Notes under the pieces: generated by a model
Databases searched by the model: none
Told to the model about the DNA's origin: nothing
Seen by the model: only the letters and a program-made list of their open reading frames with translations
Program-made: the position numbers and the translations under genes
Shown: positions 5,870 to 9,007 of the stretch, in pieces
Numbering within the stretch: position 1 is the first letter of the stretch
How the letters are laid out: the number at the start of each line of letters is the position of its first letter
Assembly: GCA_045602325.1 (NCBI GenBank)
Contig: JAZSBH010000046.1
Location: 1-9,007, forward strand
DNA: 9,007 nt
Origin: CAMEON01 sp045602325
Lineage (GTDB): Bacteria; Bacillota; Clostridia; Oscillospirales; CAG-272
Direction of reading: 5' to 3'

Positions 5870-6683
5870 GATACCCCTCCTTCCCCGGGTCATTGTAGAA
5901 GACGCGATTGAGATACAACCCTTCGGCGGGGGCGGTGCGGCCAAAGCTCGACCGATCAAGGGAATCCAGCCGCGCAGGAATGCTGGCAGCGGGGATATGA
6001 CCCTCAGCCACCTCTATGAGAGTACCCACCATGATGCGTACCATATTATACAGGAATCCGTCGGCGCGAACGCGGAAGGTGATCAGTGCCCCTTCCCCCA
6101 CGGAAGTTCGCTCCACCGAGGCGGCCATAACGTGGCGAACCGTGGACTGCACCTTGGAGCCGGATGCCATGCAAGCGGCGAAATCTCTTTGCCCCACAAA
6201 GCCTTTTGCGGCAATCTGCATGGTTTCAAATGCCTCGTCGGTAATGGGACGGGGATAGTGCCAGGCACGGTTATGCTCGAAGGGATTGCGATCCTGGGTA
6301 TTAAGAATACGGTAAACGTACTCCTTGGAGGAAACCGAATAGCGGGCGTGGAAGTCAGCGGGTACCCACAGGGCCTTATAAGCGGCCACAGCGTCGGGAA
6401 GATGGATATTGAGGGCGCGGGGGAGCTTGTCCAGGGGAATGGTAGTCTCCATGGAGTCCCTCCCTTTGGGCGTGACCGTGGCGCAGAACATATTGGCGTG
6501 GACGCCGCTGTCGGTGCGGGAGCAACCCGTGATGTCGCAGGGATAACCGAACAGGGCTTCTGTTCCCTCGTTCAAGGCTTGTTGGATGGAATAGCCGTTC
6601 TTCTGGGCTTGGTAACCGCAGAAGGGGCGGCTGTCGGAGCCGCGGCCATCGTAGCGGATGTAGAGTAACAGTTTTTGTGACAT
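5847..6683 (-). CDS. truA: tRNA pseudouridine(38-40) synthase TruA
   Basis: TruA converts uridines 38-40 in the tRNA anticodon arm to pseudouridine. It is a cytosolic dimer. The 278-residue protein is slightly long for the family. It opens with LLLYIRYDGRGSDSRPFCGYQAQ (6-27; the family pattern is YDG..F.G.Q.Q). The catalytic aspartate is D57 in GCSRTDSGVHA (53-63). LPRALNIHLPDAVA and FHARYSVSSKEYVYRI (substrate and tRNA contacts) follow. FRVRADGFLYNMVRIMVGTLIEV near 205-227 is the conserved C-terminal block. The ATG at 6681-6683 has AAAGGAG 5 bases ahead. A near-consensus promoter lies about 36 bases upstream, and truA is the first gene of the operon with the anchored propeller-like gene and cvpA. 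The last 20 or so residues extend past the family core and overlap the next gene's start. Confidence 0.96.
   Translation of the reverse strand: MSQKLLLYIRYDGRGSDSRPFCGYQAQKNGYSIQQALNEGTEALFGYPCDITGCSRTDSGVHANMFCATVTPKGRDSMETTIPLDKLPRALNIHLPDAVAAYKALWVPADFHARYSVSSKEYVYRILNTQDRNPFEHNRAWHYPRPITDEAFETMQIAAKGFVGQRDFAACMASGSKVQSTVRHVMAASVERTSVGEGALITFRVRADGFLYNMVRIMVGTLIEVAEGHIPAASIPARLDSLDRSSFGRTAPAEGLYLNRVFYNDPGKEGYHAEEESL
5876..5882 (-). promoter_or_regulatory. Ribosome binding site deciding the start of the DUF5711-like gene
   Basis: AAGGAGG on the minus strand, 6 bases before the ATG at 5867-5869, within the truA coding region. It favours this start over the ATG at 5957-5959, which would give an unlikely A/P-rich leader. 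Confidence 0.8.
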
Positions 6684-6718
6684 AGCGACTCCTTTCGGTT
6701 AGTTTTTTCCATAGGAAT

Positions 6719-6747
6719 AGTATATCACAATCCCTCCAAAAAGTCAA
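6719..6747 (-). promoter_or_regulatory. Sigma-A promoter of the truA operon
   Basis: On the minus strand TTGACT (6742-6747) and TATACT (6719-6724) are separated by exactly 17 bases, with an extended -10 TG. Transcription would start near 6712, about 28 bases before the truA start. Confidence 0.87.
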
Positions 6748-6826
6748 GGGGGAACAGCACTTTGCGCACAAGTCCGTAAAATGGATTTGGGCGGGCGTCG
6801 TTCCCTCTTTTCTTGGTATATGGCGA

Positions 6827-7558
6827 TTAGCCGTTCACCCCCTGCAGAATATTGGAGGTGATCTGATCCACGCCCCAAGCGGCCAGTTCTTCACCGCGGG
6901 TAGGGTCGTCTACCGTCCAGCAGTTGATGGTTAGACCCGCTGCGTGCATGGCCTTGACCCGCTCCTCGGTGAGGGCGGTGTGGATGATGTCGATGTCCAT
7001 TCTATCCGCTACCAGCTTGGCGATCATCTCGTCGGAATTATCTCCCGTGAGATACTGGCAGGGCTGGTCGGGGAGAATGGCACGGACATTGACCAGATCC
7101 TCATAGTGGAAGGAGATGAAAATGACGTGATCCAGGTAGTCGTAGCCCTTGATGAGTTCGATCATGGCGGCGGTCTCCTCGGGGGTGAAGACCGACTTCA
7201 GCTCCAGCACGCAGTACTTCTCATACTTCTTACAGATGCTGATATAGTTCTCCAGGCTGGGGAGACGGAGGTCGTAGCGATCCTTGGTGCCGTCGGTGTC
7301 GTAGAGGACCACCTCACGCAAAAGCTCCCACGGAGTGGCCTCCATGGTGACGTTGACACCGCCCACGCGGTTGGCACGACCGTCGTGGTTGACCACGAAG
7401 TGACCGTCCGAGGTACGGTAGATATCGGTCTCAATGCCGTAGTAGTTGCGGTTGCCCGCGGCGACAAAGGCCGAGGCGGTGTTCTCCCGCTCCAGACCCG
7501 AAAGGCCGCGGTGGGCGACTACGAGGGTGTTTTTGTTATTGAATTTTATGGTGTTCAT
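6827..7558 (-). CDS. Glycerophosphodiester phosphodiesterase family protein
   Basis: The family hydrolyses glycerophosphodiesters (deacylated phospholipids) to glycerol 3-phosphate and an alcohol. The 243-residue protein has no signal peptide, so a cytosolic UgpQ-like enzyme is likely. Conserved residues are in place: AHRG (H16, R17), RENT (24-27), the metal pair E43 and D45 in GIETDIY, the second catalytic histidine H58 in VNHDG, LELK (E119, K121), and NCWTVDDP (212-219). The C-terminal GVDQITSNI is also typical. The ATG at 7556-7558 is preceded by only a weak AAGAG-like site. It lies 19 bases after the stop of the upstream small membrane protein gene, which suggests co-transcription. No clear terminator follows before the truA promoter region. 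Identity at family level is secure; the exact substrate is not. Confidence 0.92.
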   Translation of the reverse strand: MNTIKFNNKNTLVVAHRGLSGLERENTASAFVAAGNRNYYGIETDIYRTSDGHFVVNHDGRANRVGGVNVTMEATPWELLREVVLYDTDGTKDRYDLRLPSLENYISICKKYEKYCVLELKSVFTPEETAAMIELIKGYDYLDHVIFISFHYEDLVNVRAILPDQPCQYLTGDNSDEMIAKLVADRMDIDIIHTALTEERVKAMHAAGLTINCWTVDDPTRGEELAAWGVDQITSNILQGVNG

Positions 7559-7577
7559 ATCTTACGCTCTTTTCTAA

Positions 7578-8114
7578 TTATTCGTTTTCTGGATGGTCAG
7601 CAATAAGAGATTCTAACGTAATGGGAAAGGAATCATTGATAAAATTAACCGCTTCTACGAAATCCCACCGATTACCGCCTTCGATGTAATAGAGGCAATT
7701 CTCATAATACGCTACATAATGAGAATGAAAATACGTATTCGATGACAAAGAAAAATTCCATTTCTTTGATGTTTTCTTTCCGGTGACTTCGTGAAAATAC
7801 TCTATTGAAGCTGCAGTGTCATGGAAAACATACGCATAAAGAATATAATCCTTACCATCGAATTCAATAATTTTCGTATAACTTTCCATCACGGATAGAT
7901 CACCTAAATTTGGATCATTTTGGGGATCAAGATCTGTTTTTACATGAGACTCTATAGCTGAGAAATCTTCAATGTACGTAAAAAAGTGCCACTGTATATT
8001 ATCACCTGTGAAATGCAATATGAGCGGAACCACCAGTCCCAAAACAAACAGAATGCCCAGAACGGATACTGAAATCGATAAGCGTACTCGTTTTTGCTTT
8101 GTGACGATATCCAT
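7578..8114 (-). CDS. Small single-pass membrane protein of unknown function, AT-rich
   Basis: I do not recognise this protein. From the ATG at 8112-8114 it has 178 residues: a short basic N-terminus (MDIVTKQKRVRLS), one hydrophobic helix at about 12-34, and an extracellular or periplasmic part. That part is rich in aromatic residues (for example YYENCLYYIEGGNRWDF) and ends acidic (DHPENE). The chosen start has AAGGAG 7 bases ahead. A longer frame begins with an ATG overlapping the previous stop (TAATG at 8184-8188), adding 24 S/T/R-rich residues; it is less likely but possible. Base composition is clearly more AT-rich than all neighbours, and codon choice follows it (many AAA, ATT, TAT), so recent acquisition or relaxed selection is possible. 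It lies between the carbohydrate-active-enzyme-like gene and the phosphodiesterase, on the same strand. Confidence 0.68.
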   Translation of the reverse strand: MDIVTKQKRVRLSISVSVLGILFVLGLVVPLILHFTGDNIQWHFFTYIEDFSAIESHVKTDLDPQNDPNLGDLSVMESYTKIIEFDGKDYILYAYVFHDTAASIEYFHEVTGKKTSKKWNFSLSSNTYFHSHYVAYYENCLYYIEGGNRWDFVEAVNFINDSFPITLESLIADHPENE

Positions 8115-8121
8115 AGAAGTT

Positions 8122-8127
8122 CTCCTT
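8122..8127 (-). promoter_or_regulatory. Ribosome binding site deciding the start of the small membrane protein
   Basis: AAGGAG on the minus strand, 7 bases before the ATG at 8112-8114. It is stronger than the AGAAGG-like site ahead of the alternative ATG at 8184-8186. Confidence 0.7.
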
Positions 8128-8185
8128 GTACTCGTAGATGGGACAAAGGCGACTGGAAGATCGCCCTTACCCGAAAAACCCTGCA

Positions 8186-9007
8186 TTATGCCTTCTTCTG
8201 TGCCTTAAAGGTAAAGCCGCGCAGACCGCTGCGGAGCAGGCTGTAGTTATCGGTCCACTGATCCCCGCCCGTGACGAAGTTGCCGGGGCCGCAAGCACCT
8301 GCGGGCTTGGCGACCTCGTGGAGGGGGCCGAAGACGTTGGTACGAACACCCTCGACGGTGACGCTGATGGGCAGACCGTTGCGGTATGCCTCGGTCACGT
8401 CGGCCTCGTAGGGATCCCAGCCGAGAACCGTGGTCTTACCCGCGGCTACGACCTTGACGCAACCGCCCGTGAACTCCTTGGGAGTCAGGACGATGCGGTC
8501 GGCGTCCCCCGCGGCGTCGCCCAGGATGTTCTCGAAGTCCTCGGGGGTGAGGATGTACTCCATGTTGCCCGTGTAGAAGGGGAGATCATAGGCGGCGTAG
8601 TTGTCACAGCCGATGAGGCCGGGGGTGCCCACGATGGTACGCTTCTTGCCCTCCACCTTGACGCCGAAGACGCCCACGAGATACAGGGCCTCCACGTTGG
8701 TGGTGCGCATGAAGGTGACGTCGATGGTGACCTCGTTGCGGCCCAGCTTGAGAGCCTCTGCGGGGATCTTCATCTTCTTGAAGCAGTCGTCCACCCAGAA
8801 GTCGTTGATATCGTCGTTGTGCAGCTCCACGCCGTTGATCTTGTACTGGTTCAGCTCGGGGCGCTCACCCGCCAGGATAATATCGAACTCGGGCATCTCG
8901 TCGATGTAGAATTCGTAGGACAGCTGGAGCTCGCCGTACTTCTTGGTATCGTTGAGCTTGGCGTACCAGGGCTGGAGCATACCGCCGCCGCGCCACTCGA
9001 TGCCGAT
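8186..9007 (-). CDS. C-terminal part of a large carbohydrate-active-enzyme-like protein (partial)
   Basis: Only the last 273 residues are in the window; the frame runs through the right edge, and the ATG at 8978-8980 is internal. Two jelly-roll, sugar-binding-like modules can be read. The first contains EFYIDEMPEFDIILAGERPE followed by YKINGVEL and LKLGRNEVTI. The second has DPYEADVTEAYRNGLPISV and ends with VFGPLH. Such paired modules, the FGPLH wording and a final GPGNFVTGGDQWTDNYSL stretch resemble the C-termini of large glycosidase-like proteins (GH2 or GH106/alpha-L-rhamnosidase-like). This is a resemblance from memory, and the catalytic part is out of view. No membrane helix or anchor is seen at the C-terminus (KAQKKA). 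The stop overlaps an ATG (TAATG) and the next gene begins 71 bases later, with only a weak hairpin (8148-8165) between. Confidence 0.7.
   Translation of the reverse strand: MGIEWRGGGMLQPWYAKLNDTKKYGELQLSYEFYIDEMPEFDIILAGERPELNQYKINGVELHNDDINDFWVDDCFKKMKIPAEALKLGRNEVTIDVTFMRTTNVEALYLVGVFGVKVEGKKRTIVGTPGLIGCDNYAAYDLPFYTGNMEYILTPEDFENILGDAAGDADRIVLTPKEFTGGCVKVVAAGKTTVLGWDPYEADVTEAYRNGLPISVTVEGVRTNVFGPLHEVAKPAGACGPGNFVTGGDQWTDNYSLLRSGLRGFTFKAQKKA

Noticed and set aside
5829..6668. 279-codon open frame on the + strand
   Set aside because: Antisense shadow of truA, glycine-rich and motif-free, with no ribosome binding site.
6748..6826. Possible terminator after the phosphodiesterase gene (GGGAAC and GTTCCC)
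   Set aside because: The arms are 44 bases apart and only 6 bp, and no U-tract follows on the minus strand.
6944..7606. 220-codon open frame on the + strand
   Set aside because: Antisense to the phosphodiesterase gene, whose catalytic residues are all present on the minus strand.

Overview
This 9 kb window looks like a chromosomal housekeeping segment from a low-to-mid GC Firmicute, most likely an uncultured gut-type Clostridia member. The reasons are strong AAGGAGG-type ribosome binding sites, sigma-A promoters with extended -10 boxes, MEP-pathway isoprenoid genes, a CvpA gene downstream of an anchored propeller-like protein, and intergenic hairpin sequence of a kind seen repeatedly in such genomes. 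The taxonomy is inferred; no rRNA gene or other marker settles it.

The left part is on the + strand. ispD (its frame is open to the window edge) overlaps ispF by 4 bases; together they encode two steps of the MEP route to isoprenoid precursors. After a 208-base gap comes rpe (pentose phosphate epimerase). The gap carries a clear intrinsic terminator that points the other way, preceded on the minus strand by a nested stem structure. This suggests an unannotated minus-strand small RNA. rpe ends at a large hairpin terminator shared with the convergent hisS.

From about 2.3 kb onward every gene is on the minus strand. hisS has its own near-consensus promoter. Upstream of it, and separated by a strong terminator, is an apparent operon read truA, then a DUF5711-like membrane-anchored protein, then cvpA. 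It starts from a near-consensus promoter at 6719-6747. truA overlaps the next gene by 23 bases. The cvpA ribosome binding site and start codon lie inside a perfect 13-base inverted repeat, which is a possible translational or operator control element.

The right part contains the C-terminal end of a large carbohydrate-active-enzyme-like protein (cut by the window edge), a small AT-rich single-pass membrane protein with no recognised family, and a glycerophosphodiester phosphodiesterase. These follow each other closely on the minus strand and may be co-transcribed.

I see no CRISPR array, tRNA, rRNA, transposase or phage gene. The candidates for something undescribed are the putative small RNA at 1263-1380, the inverted repeat at the cvpA start, and the orphan AT-rich membrane protein. 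None amounts to a demonstrated new system.
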